Shown here one piece after another: positions 25,844 through 33,921 of a stretch of 51,016 bases of DNA. Each line of letters begins with the position of its first letter. The stretch's first letter is position 1. Position numbers and translations under genes: made by a program. Source of the stretch: Alistipes sp. (GTDB taxonomy: Bacteria > Bacteroidota > Bacteroidia > Bacteroidales > Rikenellaceae); the NCBI GenBank assembly GCA_017646625.1, contig JAGCMF010000017.1, positions 1 to 51,016 on the forward strand, in the 5' to 3' direction. The notes beneath the pieces are model-generated. The model saw only the letters and a program-made list of their open reading frames with translations, was not told the origin of the DNA and did no database searches.

Positions 25844-25862
25844 CTAACCAATAGAGTGTGGT

Positions 25863-26240
25863 CTACTGCAACACATACATTGTGTATGCGTTATATACGC
25901 TACCGAGGTTCTTAATCTTAATAGTGAACTTACCTCTCCAACGTGGTGTCCACTCACAGTAGCACTTGTCGGTATTGTCTGTATCGCTGTCGATAAGGTT
26001 ACCTGACTCGTCATAGATGTAGAGGTCAAGGTCTGTGTCGCCATCACCCTCAACATATACTACAACATTTACATCGGCTACGAAGACCTCCGAGTATGTG
26101 TCTGTTGAGTTAGCGAGTACTCTCTCCTCGGTTACAGAAGAGTGATAGTAGCTTGAAGAGCTCTTGCTGTTTGGGTACTGTGCGCTTGCGTAGGCAGTAA
26201 ATGCCATAACCATTGCCACAAGCAACATAAACTTTTTCAT
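25863..26240 (-). CDS. Small secreted beta-sandwich-like protein, 125 aa
   Basis: A signal peptide (MKKFMLLVAMVMAFTAYASA, cleavage before QYPNS) is followed by a Ser/Tyr-rich spacer and a compact domain. In that domain the acidic strand-turn-strand VYVEGDGDTDLDLYIYDESGNLIDSDTD resembles the calcium-binding-like turns of bacterial pre-peptidase C-terminal (PPC) domains. The end GKFTIKIKNLGSVYNAYTMYVLQ fits the closing strands of that fold. No catalytic domain is attached, so it may be a free-standing binding domain. Function unknown. It is monocistronic, with a promoter at 26309-26339 and a strong terminator. Confidence 0.7.
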   Translation of the reverse strand: MKKFMLLVAMVMAFTAYASAQYPNSKSSSSYYHSSVTEERVLANSTDTYSEVFVADVNVVVYVEGDGDTDLDLYIYDESGNLIDSDTDNTDKCYCEWTPRWRGKFTIKIKNLGSVYNAYTMYVLQ

Positions 26241-26308
26241 AGTAGTGTTTTTTATTTGTTATTAGTTTGCGTCTCAATCATGACCGATAGGCCTCTATAT
26301 GATTTCTA

Positions 26309-26339
26309 CAAAATTAAGTAAAATTTTACATCTTTCAAA
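26309..26339 (-). promoter_or_regulatory. Promoter of the small secreted protein gene
   Basis: Minus strand -33 TTTG (26336-26339) and -7 TAATTTTG (26309-26316), 19-base spacer. The leader before the ATG is about 60 bases. Confidence 0.7.
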
Positions 26340-26427
26340 ATATTAAAAGAGATAATATTACATTTCATCTAAAAAGCTGCCGACGTATGACGTCTGTGGG
26401 TGGAGAGAGCTGCATATGAACAAAGAT

Positions 26428-26476
26428 ATTGCCCAGCATGGGTGCACTTTAAATCGTACACCCCATTCTGGGCAAT
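26428..26476 (-). terminator. Long hairpin downstream of lpdA
   Basis: ATTGCCCAGCATGGGTG (from 26428) pairs with the end of 26457-26476 (CACCCCATTCTGGGCAAT) with one mismatch and one bulge. The following minus-strand bases ATATCTTTG give only a modest T-tract. It is the likely end of the dipeptidase-lpdA transcript. Confidence 0.65.
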
Positions 26477-26513
26477 GATTACGAGATAGCAGACGACTGC
26501 CTATCTCAAAATA

Positions 26514-27893
26514 TTACATGTGGATAGCGCAACCGAGAGCATCCTCTGCCGCCTCCATAACCGCCTCATGCATTGATGGGTGGGCATGTATAGTGCGGGC
26601 AATGCGGTGTGCACTGACGCCGAGAACCTTTGCAAGGGTTGGCTCACCAATCATCTCGGTGACGTTATGTCCCACGAAGTGAGCACCGAGGAGGTGTTCG
26701 TCGGCATCGAAGATGAGCTTCACGAAGCCATCACGTTCGCCAGCAGCAGTAGCCTTACCCGATGCTGTATATGGGAACTTACCCACCTTATACTCTATAC
26801 CCTGTGCCTTCACCTGTGCCTCGGTCATACCTACAGAGGCGACCTCTGGAGATGTGAAGATGCAAGATGGTATTGTAGAGTAGTCAACAGCCTCGGGGTT
26901 GAGTCCACAGATATGCTCCACGCAGTGTATAGCCTCGGCAGAGGCCACATGTGCAAGGGCAGGTGTGGCAATGATATCACCGATGGCATATACACCATCA
27001 ACAGATGTTTTGTAGTGCTCATCTACCTTCACCTTATCACGTTCTATAGCCACGCCAAGCTCCTCGAGACCCATATCCTCGATGTTAGACTTGATGCCCA
27101 CAGCCGAGAGAACGACATCTGCCTCGAGTATCTGCTCGCCCTTCTTACCCTCAACGACAACGTCGCACTTGCCATCCTCGCGCACAGCAACAGACTTAAC
27201 GGTTGTTGAGGTCATCACCGTTGCACGCAGCTTACGGAAGGCACGTTCCATAGCCTTTGCAGTATCCTCATCCTCAAGAGGCATAATCTGTGGCATATAC
27301 TCTACGATGGTGACCTTAACGCCCAATGTTGCGTAGATATATGCGAACTCCGAGCCTATGGCACCCGAGCCTACGACAACCATTGTCTCGGGGAGCTCGG
27401 GAAGCACAAGAGCCTCCTTTGATGATATGATGTGCTTGCCGTCGATTGGCATGAATGGCATCACGCGAGGACGTGCACCTGTAGCGAGGATGATGTTATC
27501 AGCCTCATAGTCCACACCCTCAACCTCAACGGTATCGGCAGCCTTGAGGCGACCGAAGCCAGCAATGACATCGATGTTGTTCTTCTTGAGGAGGAACTGA
27601 ACACCCTTGTTCATTGTTGTTGCAACCATACGTTCGCGTTCCACCATCTTTGTCCAGTCGGGCTTAACCTCACCCTCAATAGCCACGCCATATGTTGCAG
27701 CAGCCTTGCAGTCGGCAAATACCTGTGCTGAACGCACAAGAGCCTTTGTGGGTATGCAACCCCAGTTTAGGCATACGCCACCAGCATCAGCCTTCTCTAC
27801 GATGGCAACACGCTTGCCACACTGTGCAGCATGGATGGCAGCAACATAGCCACCAGGACCCGAGCCGATAACGATTATATCATATCTATCCAT
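26514..27893 (-). CDS. lpdA: Dihydrolipoyl dehydrogenase, 459 aa
   Basis: Flavoprotein (E3) that reoxidises dihydrolipoamide of 2-oxoacid dehydrogenases or the glycine cleavage system. FAD motif IVIGSGPGGYVAAIHAAQCG; redox-active disulfide GGVCLNWGCIPTKALV; NAD motif VVVGSGAIGSEFAYIYATLG; second FAD motif VYAIGDIIATPALAHVASAE; C-terminal HAHPSMHEAVMEA with the active-site His-Glu pair. All catalytic parts are intact. No E1/E2 genes are near, though gcvT of the glycine system lies about 21 kb away in this window. It follows the dipeptidase by 25 bp and is probably co-transcribed. Confidence 0.95.
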   Translation of the reverse strand: MDRYDIIVIGSGPGGYVAAIHAAQCGKRVAIVEKADAGGVCLNWGCIPTKALVRSAQVFADCKAAATYGVAIEGEVKPDWTKMVERERMVATTMNKGVQFLLKKNNIDVIAGFGRLKAADTVEVEGVDYEADNIILATGARPRVMPFMPIDGKHIISSKEALVLPELPETMVVVGSGAIGSEFAYIYATLGVKVTIVEYMPQIMPLEDEDTAKAMERAFRKLRATVMTSTTVKSVAVREDGKCDVVVEGKKGEQILEADVVLSAVGIKSNIEDMGLEELGVAIERDKVKVDEHYKTSVDGVYAIGDIIATPALAHVASAEAIHCVEHICGLNPEAVDYSTIPSCIFTSPEVASVGMTEAQVKAQGIEYKVGKFPYTASGKATAAGERDGFVKLIFDADEHLLGAHFVGHNVTEMIGEPTLAKVLGVSAHRIARTIHAHPSMHEAVMEAAEDALGCAIHM

Positions 27894-27918
27894 GAGTATA
27901 CTTGTATAATGTTGTTTA

Positions 27919-29547
27919 CTACTTAACTACGCGGAGCACCTCGCCATTGTCGGCTGCCACAGCGCGCTTCCATGTGTCGCTATAGCCTGGCTGCTCGATG
28001 ATGCCTGGGATGTCGGTGCCATTGCCATTGTCTACAAAGTGACCATTCTCCTCACCCTTAACATTACCATCGATATACTTAACCATGAGGTACTTGTCGA
28101 GGTCTACCCACATGTTGAAGAGTCTCTGTGCATTCTCCACAGATAGCTCTGTAGCAACCTTGCGTGCCTTCTTGGCGTTAGATGCGCTACCAATCTGCGT
28201 ATCCATATCTGCCACAAGCTCGAGCATCTGGTTCTCCCACATATCAACAAACTCGCGAACATGCTTACCCACGATGTTATAGCGGAGGTATGCGAACTGC
28301 GCTACGCGGTTAGTAATCCAGAACATAGATGTATCAGAGTACTTAAGCATTGAGCCATTGCCATCGCGCAAGCACTCTGGAACCACTGTAGATGTAACAT
28401 AGATAGGTGTCAGAGGCGATGTTGCAGCATCGTCAGTACCAAACCAAAGGATACCTGTCTTACCTGGACGTGCCTGGCCTACGAGCCAGAAGGCTGTCTG
28501 CTGTGTTGCTGTAGCACGTTCGTTGCAATACTCCACGCCATCAACCTCGAAGTACATAGGACGCCAGCGGTATGGGCAACCCTCACCACCAGCACCAATG
28601 TCGGCTGTCATATCGAGGATTGTACCCTCATAGTGGTCACGCATGCAGTCCATGAGGAGCTTTGGAGATACCTTCTCTGTAGGCTTCACCCAAAGAGGCA
28701 TACGGTTTGCGGGGTTGTGACCCATAGCATAGTCCTGATACTTGTCCATGTCGGCAGCCACGGTGCGGAAGAATGCCCACACACGTGCCTCACAGCCACG
28801 CATAGCACCGAAGTCGAGTGGTGCATATGCATCAGCAAAGCTGAAGTCCTCGTTAGAGCCCTCATACCAACCGAACTTACGTGCCACATCGGCCACGTCA
28901 GCTGCATAGATGCAATTCTCGGGGTCGTTCCATGGGAATGTGGTGATGCGTGCCTGGTTAGCGTGACCCGACACATAGCCATCAGGGATGCGGCGTGCTA
29001 CCCACACGATACCCTTATCCTCTGGGCCCTTACCTATGAGTTCCATTATCCACGCCTCCTCTGTGTCGACGATAGAGAATGACTCACCAGAAGAGCAGTA
29101 GCCGTAGGTGTTAGCGAGGTCTACGATGATGTCGATAGCCTCACGCGCTGTCTTGGCACGCTGCAAGGTGATGTATATGAGTGAGCCATAGTCGATGCCA
29201 CCGTTAGGATCCTCCAACTCGTGACGACCACCAAAGGTAGTCTCTGTGATGAAGAGTGAGTGCTCGTTAGAGTTACCGAGGGTGTAGTATGTACGGTCTG
29301 CCTGACGTATCTTGCCTATGTAGCGACCTGTATCCCACTCTGTGACATCCATCCACTCTGTATACTTACCGGGGATATGCTGGTAGAGAGTGCCATAGAG
29401 GCCGTGTGAGTCGGCAGCATATGTCACCATATTAGAGCCATCTGTCGAGGCACCACGTGTGACGATAAAGTTTGTGCAGGCATCAGCCACGTTAATCGAG
29501 CCGATGAGTGCGCCCACAAGGGCAACAAGCTTAAAAAGTCTGTTCAT
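27919..29547 (-). CDS. Secreted C69-family dipeptidase, 542 aa
   Basis: An Ntn-hydrolase of peptidase family C69 (PepD/dipeptidase A). The signal-like start MNRLFKLVALVGALIGSINVADA ends exactly at Cys24, which begins the mature CTNFIVTRGASTDGSN. This Cys is the catalytic N-terminal nucleophile exposed by cleavage. Family segments include YTLGNSNEHSLFITETTFGGR, YGYCSSGESFSIVDTEEAWIMELIGKG and ISGHANQARI-like VSGHANQARITTFPW. It probably cleaves dipeptides in the periplasm. It heads a two-gene unit with lpdA, with a TATCTTTG box at 29609-29616. Confidence 0.92.
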   Translation of the reverse strand: MNRLFKLVALVGALIGSINVADACTNFIVTRGASTDGSNMVTYAADSHGLYGTLYQHIPGKYTEWMDVTEWDTGRYIGKIRQADRTYYTLGNSNEHSLFITETTFGGRHELEDPNGGIDYGSLIYITLQRAKTAREAIDIIVDLANTYGYCSSGESFSIVDTEEAWIMELIGKGPEDKGIVWVARRIPDGYVSGHANQARITTFPWNDPENCIYAADVADVARKFGWYEGSNEDFSFADAYAPLDFGAMRGCEARVWAFFRTVAADMDKYQDYAMGHNPANRMPLWVKPTEKVSPKLLMDCMRDHYEGTILDMTADIGAGGEGCPYRWRPMYFEVDGVEYCNERATATQQTAFWLVGQARPGKTGILWFGTDDAATSPLTPIYVTSTVVPECLRDGNGSMLKYSDTSMFWITNRVAQFAYLRYNIVGKHVREFVDMWENQMLELVADMDTQIGSASNAKKARKVATELSVENAQRLFNMWVDLDKYLMVKYIDGNVKGEENGHFVDNGNGTDIPGIIEQPGYSDTWKRAVAADNGEVLRVVK

Positions 29548-29608
29548 AGTTTTGTTTTAGTTTATAATTTATCAATTTGTTTTCACACCGTTTTGGCATA
29601 TTAACCTC

Positions 29609-29616
29609 CAAAGATA
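29609..29616 (-). promoter_or_regulatory. -7 box (TATCTTTG) for the dipeptidase gene
   Basis: TATCTTTG on the minus strand, about 62 bases before the start codon. No clear -33 partner at the usual spacing. Confidence 0.55.
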
Positions 29617-29635
29617 CAAATTTATTTTGAAACTA

Positions 29636-29666
29636 TTGGTCTCTTATCCGATAATTTGTATTTTTG
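29636..29666 (+). promoter_or_regulatory. Promoter of the YggS-type gene
   Basis: -33-like TTGG at 29636-29639 and -7 TATTTTTG at 29659-29666, 19-base spacer; start codon 24 bases later. Confidence 0.55.
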
Positions 29667-29689
29667 TAGGCGAAAAGTCTATAGCTATT

Positions 29690-30349
29690 ATGAATATTAA
29701 GGAACGTTTACATAGGATATTGGCGACACTACCCGAGGGTGTAAGCCTCGTTGCAGTGTCGAAGTTTCACCCCGCAGCGAGCATCATGGAGGCCTACGAG
29801 GCGGGACAGCGCATCTTCGGCGAGAGCCGTCCACAGGAGATGACCGCAAAGGCCATGGAGCTACCCAAGGATATAGAGTGGTCGATGATTGGTCATCTGC
29901 AGACAAATAAGGTTAAGATGATTGCACCCTATGTGACGATGATATCGTCGGTGGACTCTGCACGCCTCATCGAGGAGATTGAGAGGCAGGCGGCACGCTA
30001 CGAACGATGCATCGACATACTCCTCGAGGTGCATGTTGCACAGGAGGAGACGAAGTCGGGTTGGGACGTCGATGAGCTACGCACGTATATCGCCTCGGGA
30101 GCCCTCTCATCAATGCCTCATGTTCGTGTGCGTGGTGTCATGACCATCGCCACAAACACCGACGATGAGAGCATCGTGCGTGGTGACTTTAAGCGTATTC
30201 GCGACATCTTCGAGGAGTTGAAGGGATACTTCGACACAAGCTTCGACACCCTCTCTATCGGCATGTCCGACGACTACCCCATCGCCCTTGAGTATGGCTC
30301 AACGATGGTACGCATAGGCACCGCAATATTTGGTCATAGAGTATATTAG
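29690..30349 (+). CDS. YggS/PROSC-family pyridoxal-phosphate-binding protein, 219 aa
   Basis: Single-domain PLP-binding TIM-barrel protein that maintains PLP balance. SLVAVSKFHPAASIMEAYEAGQ carries the PLP Lys. FGESRPQEM, WSMIGHLQTNKVK (family hallmark GHLQ.NK), and LSIGMSDDYPIALEYGSTMVRIGTAIFG (phosphate-binding end) follow. The start at 29690 removes 21 residues encoded within the promoter region (frame from 29627). Length and motifs are standard. Monocistronic, ending at a hairpin shared with the convergent small gene. Confidence 0.93.
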   Translation: MNIKERLHRILATLPEGVSLVAVSKFHPAASIMEAYEAGQRIFGESRPQEMTAKAMELPKDIEWSMIGHLQTNKVKMIAPYVTMISSVDSARLIEEIERQAARYERCIDILLEVHVAQEETKSGWDVDELRTYIASGALSSMPHVRVRGVMTIATNTDDESIVRGDFKRIRDIFEELKGYFDTSFDTLSIGMSDDYPIALEYGSTMVRIGTAIFGHRVY

Positions 30350-30399
30350 CCAAGAGGTGTAGCGGGCGTAAAGGGAATCCACTCTCCTACATTATAGAT

Positions 30400-30440
30400 T
30401 AAGGCCACCCAGGGAACTCCCCGAGTGGCCTTACCTCTTT
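30400..30440. terminator. Hairpin between converging genes
   Basis: Perfect 9-base stem TAAGGCCAC (30400-30408) / GTGGCCTTA (30425-30433) with a 16-base loop, followed by CCTCTTT. It probably serves the YggS-type gene and the opposing 44-aa gene. Confidence 0.7.
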
Positions 30441-30451
30441 CAAGTGACACA

Positions 30452-30586
30452 TTATTCACCCTTCTTGCGGTTGATAAGACGTACAATCAAGTTCTTGATA
30501 AGGTTGTAGGCGAGCTTGATAGTATACTTAAAAATCCAAAGGAAGATGCTAACGAGCCAGTCGAACATCTGTGCGCCAATATTCAT
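30452..30586 (-). CDS. Small membrane-type protein, 44 aa
   Basis: Minus-strand ORF from ATG (30584-30586) to TAA (30452-30454). It starts MNIGAQMFDWLVSIFLWIFKY, continues TIKLAYNLIKNLIVRL and ends INRKKGE. It has one hydrophobic segment with aromatic edges, then an amphipathic helix with regularly spaced Lys/Arg, and a basic tail. It is likely a single-pass inner-membrane or membrane-bound peptide. Its codon use (C-ending ATC, CTC, AAC) resembles that of neighbouring real genes. It has its own TATCTTTG box at 30664-30671 and a downstream hairpin. Family not recognised. A peptide of this shape could also be a membrane-active toxin, but no antisense partner was seen. Confidence 0.65.
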   Translation of the reverse strand: MNIGAQMFDWLVSIFLWIFKYTIKLAYNLIKNLIVRLINRKKGE

Positions 30587-30663
30587 AATAGTTTGAGTTT
30601 ATAGTTTAACAATATTTGTGTTCGGATGTTCAATCGAAGTTGTCACATAACTCGATTGTAATA

Positions 30664-30671
30664 CAAAGATA
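30664..30671 (-). promoter_or_regulatory. -7 box (TATCTTTG) for the 44-aa gene
   Basis: TATCTTTG on the minus strand. A TTCG about 20 bases upstream may be the -33. The leader would be about 70 bases. Confidence 0.55.
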
Positions 30672-30775
30672 TATAAAAAATATTATAAATGCGAAGAAAA
30701 TCCAAAAAAATATTCCATTTAGGTCATTTTGATTATGCCCCACACATTACCCTATGCGCGGTTATGGTGGTCAGT

Positions 30776-30807
30776 TTTCATTTTCACATTTTATTTACGT
30801 ATCTTTG
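30776..30807 (+). promoter_or_regulatory. Promoter of truA
   Basis: TTTC at 30776-30779 and TATCTTTG at 30800-30807, 20-base spacer; GTG start 24 bases after the -7 box. Confidence 0.6.
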
Positions 30808-30830
30808 CCCTAAATTAAATATAAAGAGCA

Positions 30831-31559
30831 GTGCGATATTTCATTGAGTTACAATATGACGGTGCCGCATACTTCGGCTGGCAGCGACAGCCCGACACGG
30901 CAACTGTGCAGGGCACAATAGAGGCAAAGCTATCTATGCTTCGTGGCACACCAACAGAGATTGTGGGCGCAGGACGCACCGATACGGGTGTTAATGCCTC
31001 GTTCTACACCGCGCACTTCGACAGCGACACTACGGTAGATTGCCAGCAGCTGGCCTACAAGCTCAATAAGGTGCTTCCCGCCGACATCGCCATAATACGC
31101 ATATACGAGGTTGAGGAGACGAAGCATGCACGCTTCGACGCACGACAGAGGGAGTACACCTACTTCCTCACACCCCACAAGTCGCCCTTCCGCCGCTACT
31201 CGGCATGGCACTTTACCGCCGACATAAACATCGATATGATGAACGAGGCGGCTGCCAAACTCCTCGAGCATGATGACTTCACCTCCTTTGCGAAGCTGAA
31301 CTCGAACAACATGACCAACATATGCCACATCACGCATGCCGAGTGGAGGGTTGAGAGTGATGGCACGCTGCGCTTCACGATACGTGCCGACAGGTTTCTG
31401 CGCAACATGGTACGTGCCATCGTGGGCACACTTGTAGATGTGGGTCGTGGCAAGTATAGTGTCGCAGAGTTTGAGGATATAATAGTGTCGCGCGACCTAT
31501 CACGTTCGAGTGCTGGAGCCCCCGCCTGCGGACTATTCCTCTCCGACGTACGTTACTAA
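30831..31559 (+). CDS. truA: tRNA pseudouridine(38-40) synthase TruA, 242 aa
   Basis: Converts uridines 38-40 of the tRNA anticodon arm to pseudouridine. The catalytic Asp51 lies in EIVGAGRTDTGVNAS, the TruA signature. Other family segments are FIELQYDGAAYFGWQRQP at the N-terminus, FDARQREYTYFL, and FLRNMVRAIVGTLVDVGRGK near the C-terminus. The start is GTG at 30831, which sits at the expected distance from the promoter and begins the conserved RYFIELQYDG. Length is normal. Confidence 0.95.
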   Translation: MRYFIELQYDGAAYFGWQRQPDTATVQGTIEAKLSMLRGTPTEIVGAGRTDTGVNASFYTAHFDSDTTVDCQQLAYKLNKVLPADIAIIRIYEVEETKHARFDARQREYTYFLTPHKSPFRRYSAWHFTADINIDMMNEAAAKLLEHDDFTSFAKLNSNNMTNICHITHAEWRVESDGTLRFTIRADRFLRNMVRAIVGTLVDVGRGKYSVAEFEDIIVSRDLSRSSAGAPACGLFLSDVRY

Positions 31560-31578
31560 CAAGCATGGCACACGAAAA

Positions 31579-31609
31579 TTTCACATTTCGCATTTAATTA
31601 CTATCTTTG
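31579..31609 (+). promoter_or_regulatory. Promoter of prfC
   Basis: TTTC (31579-31582) and TATCTTTG (31602-31609), 19-base spacer. Confidence 0.6.
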
Positions 31610-31645
31610 CGCCCTGATTTAGAGACAAAGAAAAGATTATTCCAT

Positions 31646-33229
31646 ATGGCACTTATTGACGAGATTACAAAACGACGCACCTTCGCGGTCATCGCACACC
31701 CTGATGCTGGTAAGACAACACTCACCGAGAAGCTACTTCTGTTTGGTGGTGCGATACATGTGGCCGGCGCCGTTAAGAGCAACAAGATTAAGAAGGGCGC
31801 GACATCGGACTTCATGGAGATTGAACGTCAGCGTGGTATCTCTGTGGCGACATCTGTGATGGGCTTCGAGTATAAGGATGTGAAGATTAACATCCTCGAT
31901 ACGCCAGGTCACGAGGACTTTGCCGAGGATACATACCGCACCCTCACTGCCGTAGACTCTGTAATCATCGTCATCGACGGTGCCAAGGGTGTCGAGACAC
32001 AGACACGCCGCCTCATGGATGTATGTCGCATGCGCAAGACACCCGTTATCGTCTTCATCAACAAGCTCGATAGACCATCAAAGGATGCCTTCGACCTCCT
32101 CGACGAGGTGGAACGCGAGCTTAAGATTCGTGTGCACCCCTTGGCCTTCCCCATCTCTTCTGGCGACACCTTCAAGGGCGTTTACAACATCTACGAGAAG
32201 AACCTCTCGTTGTTCACCTCCGACGAACGACAGACCGCGGATGCCTCAACGGTGGATATCGCCGATATATCATCAACAGAGATAGATAAGTACATAGGTG
32301 ATAAGTTTGCCACACAGCTTCGCGAGAACATCGACCTTGTTGAGGGTGTGTATGACCCCTTCAACCGTGAGGACTACCTCGCAGGTGAGGTTGCCCCCGT
32401 ATTCTTCGGCTCGGCAGTTAACAACTTCGGCGTTAGAGAGCTCCTCGACTGCTTCATACGCATAGCCCCATCGCCACGCAACGCCACAACAGAGACACGC
32501 CTCGTGGAGCCTTCAGAGGCGAAGCTCTCGGGCTTCATCTTCAAGATACACGCCAACATGGACCCTAACCACCGTGACCGTATCGCCTTCATGAAGATAT
32601 GCTCTGGTAAGTTCGAGCGCAACAAGAACTACCTCCATGTGCGCAGTGGCAAGCAGCTCAAGTTCTCATCACCCACAGCCTTCATGGCCGAGAAGAAGTC
32701 TATCATCGACGAGGCATATCCTGGCGATATCGTAGGTCTTCACGACACAGGTACCTTCATGATTGGCGACACCTTCACCGAGGGTGAGAAGCTCAAGTTC
32801 ACAGGCATACCATCATTCTCGCCCGAGCACTTCCGCTACATTGAGAATGCCGACCCTATGAAGTTCAAGCAGCTGGCAAAGGGCATCGACCAGCTTATGG
32901 ATGAGGGTGTGGCACAGCTCTTCACCTCATCGCTTAACGGCCGTAAGATTATCGGCACGGTAGGTGCTCTTCAGTTCGAGGTTATACAGTATCGCCTTGA
33001 GCATGAGTATGGTGCGAAGTGTCGCTGGGAGCCTATATCTATACATAAGGCGTGCTGGATAGAGTCAGAGAATGAGGCTCAACTCGCCGACTTCAAGCGC
33101 CGCAAGCACACCAACATGGCCGTAGATAAGCATGGCCGTGACGTGTTCCTCGCCGACACAAGCTACGCCTTGGCACTCGCGCAGGAGAACTTCAAGGATA
33201 TACGCTTCAAGTTTACATCCGAGGTATAG
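31646..33229 (+). CDS. prfC: Peptide chain release factor 3, 527 aa
   Basis: Translational GTPase that removes RF1/RF2 from the ribosome after termination. It begins MALIDEITKRRTFAVIAHPDAGKTTLTEKLL, with the P-loop AHPDAGKT. QRGISVATSVMGF (switch I), DTPGHEDFAEDTYRTL (G3) and FINKLDRPSKD (G4) follow, then the RF3-specific C-terminal domains (VGALQFEVIQYRLEHEYGAKC). The frame extends upstream to a TTG at 31607, but that lies in the -7 box, so the ATG at 31646 is the start. Length is typical. Confidence 0.96.
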   Translation: MALIDEITKRRTFAVIAHPDAGKTTLTEKLLLFGGAIHVAGAVKSNKIKKGATSDFMEIERQRGISVATSVMGFEYKDVKINILDTPGHEDFAEDTYRTLTAVDSVIIVIDGAKGVETQTRRLMDVCRMRKTPVIVFINKLDRPSKDAFDLLDEVERELKIRVHPLAFPISSGDTFKGVYNIYEKNLSLFTSDERQTADASTVDIADISSTEIDKYIGDKFATQLRENIDLVEGVYDPFNREDYLAGEVAPVFFGSAVNNFGVRELLDCFIRIAPSPRNATTETRLVEPSEAKLSGFIFKIHANMDPNHRDRIAFMKICSGKFERNKNYLHVRSGKQLKFSSPTAFMAEKKSIIDEAYPGDIVGLHDTGTFMIGDTFTEGEKLKFTGIPSFSPEHFRYIENADPMKFKQLAKGIDQLMDEGVAQLFTSSLNGRKIIGTVGALQFEVIQYRLEHEYGAKCRWEPISIHKACWIESENEAQLADFKRRKHTNMAVDKHGRDVFLADTSYALALAQENFKDIRFKFTSEV

Positions 33230-33253
33230 GTTCCACAACAGGGATTTAGATAG

Positions 33254-33359
33254 GACCAAAAAGGTTTAGAAGGGAATCAGCATTGAGGCCGCAGAGTGGA
33301 GCTCAAAAACAAAAGACTCCTGCGGGCGCACTCAAAACCCCTTTTAGTCCTTTTTGGTC
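33254..33359. repeat. 106-bp structured element with 22-bp imperfect terminal inverted repeats
   Basis: Left arm GACCAAAAAGGTTTAGAAGG (from 33254) and right arm 33338-33359 (ending CCTTTTTGGTC) are inverted repeats matching at about 18 of 22 positions. Between them CCGCAGAGT...ACTCCTGCGG forms a second hairpin with a bulged C. The right arm runs into TTTTT, so the element could terminate prfC. Its two-armed shape also suits a small mobile repeat or a structured RNA. No target-site duplication is directly adjacent, though ATTTAG occurs just outside both ends. Confidence 0.6.
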
Positions 33360-33388
33360 TTTTTATTTAGCCTCTTAAACCACTTATA

Positions 33389-33420
33389 TTTGCCAATATC
33401 AACTTTTTAACATATCTTTG
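33389..33420 (+). promoter_or_regulatory. Promoter of the His-rich small protein gene
   Basis: TTTG (33389-33392) and TATCTTTG (33413-33420), 20-base spacer: an excellent match. Confidence 0.75.
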
Positions 33421-33437
33421 TGGCCGCAAAAAAGAAG

Positions 33438-33788
33438 ATGAAGGTATACGTGGGAGATAGAAGGATGCTATTTAGCATTATCATGCTTGCGGTGTTGGCA
33501 TTCAACACTGCAGCCTCTACGCTATTCATCCACAGCCACATAATCGACGGCAAGGAGGTGGTGCACTCGCACCCCTACAACGGTCCTGTATCATCGCACA
33601 CACACTCGAAGAGTCATCTACAATCAATAAACGAGGCACAGCAGAGCTTAAGCATCACCGCGGAGAGCACGTCACACCTTGGAGCACCACTCACAGTGGT
33701 CATCAAGGAGTATAACATCTACCGCGACAACATCCTTGAGTATGTGCACTCTACATCCTCTCTGCGTGGCCCTCCAGCCCTGGTGTAA
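33438..33788 (+). CDS. Small membrane-anchored His-rich protein, 116 aa
   Basis: One hydrophobic N-terminal segment (MLFSIIMLAVLAFNTAASTLF) is followed by a His-rich stretch (FIHSHIIDG, VVHSHPYNG, SSHTHSKSH) and a polar C-terminus ending SLRGPPALV. The His pairs look suited to metal binding. The gene lies 133 bp upstream of a TonB-dependent receptor, on the same strand but with a separate promoter. His-rich proteins next to such receptors are seen in other Bacteroidetes and suggest a metal-uptake setting; this is inference. The ATG at 33438 was chosen because the GTG at 33420 overlaps the -7 box. Confidence 0.65.
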   Translation: MKVYVGDRRMLFSIIMLAVLAFNTAASTLFIHSHIIDGKEVVHSHPYNGPVSSHTHSKSHLQSINEAQQSLSITAESTSHLGAPLTVVIKEYNIYRDNILEYVHSTSSLRGPPALV

Positions 33789-33861
33789 CAGACTCCATTT
33801 ACACACAAACACAAAACCACATCCCCAATCATAGGGATGCTATACCCGCTATTTACCGCAT

Positions 33862-33900
33862 TGTGGCGATTGCATAGCCACACATGCTTGGGTATCTTTG
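33862..33900 (+). promoter_or_regulatory. Promoter of the TonB receptor with an overlapping inverted repeat
   Basis: TTGC (33870-33873) and TATCTTTG (33893-33900), 19-base spacer. The inverted repeat TGTGGC-N9-GCCACA (33862-33882) is centred on the -33 box, where a repressor would block polymerase; a candidate operator. A CATCCC/GGGATG hairpin at 33820-33839 precedes it. Confidence 0.55.
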
Positions 33901-33921
33901 CACCAGGAAATAAACAATTAT

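Noticed and set aside
25508-25862. HrcA-binding CIRCE element upstream of dnaK
   Set aside because: The TTAGCACTC-N9-GAGTGCTAA dyad is not present.
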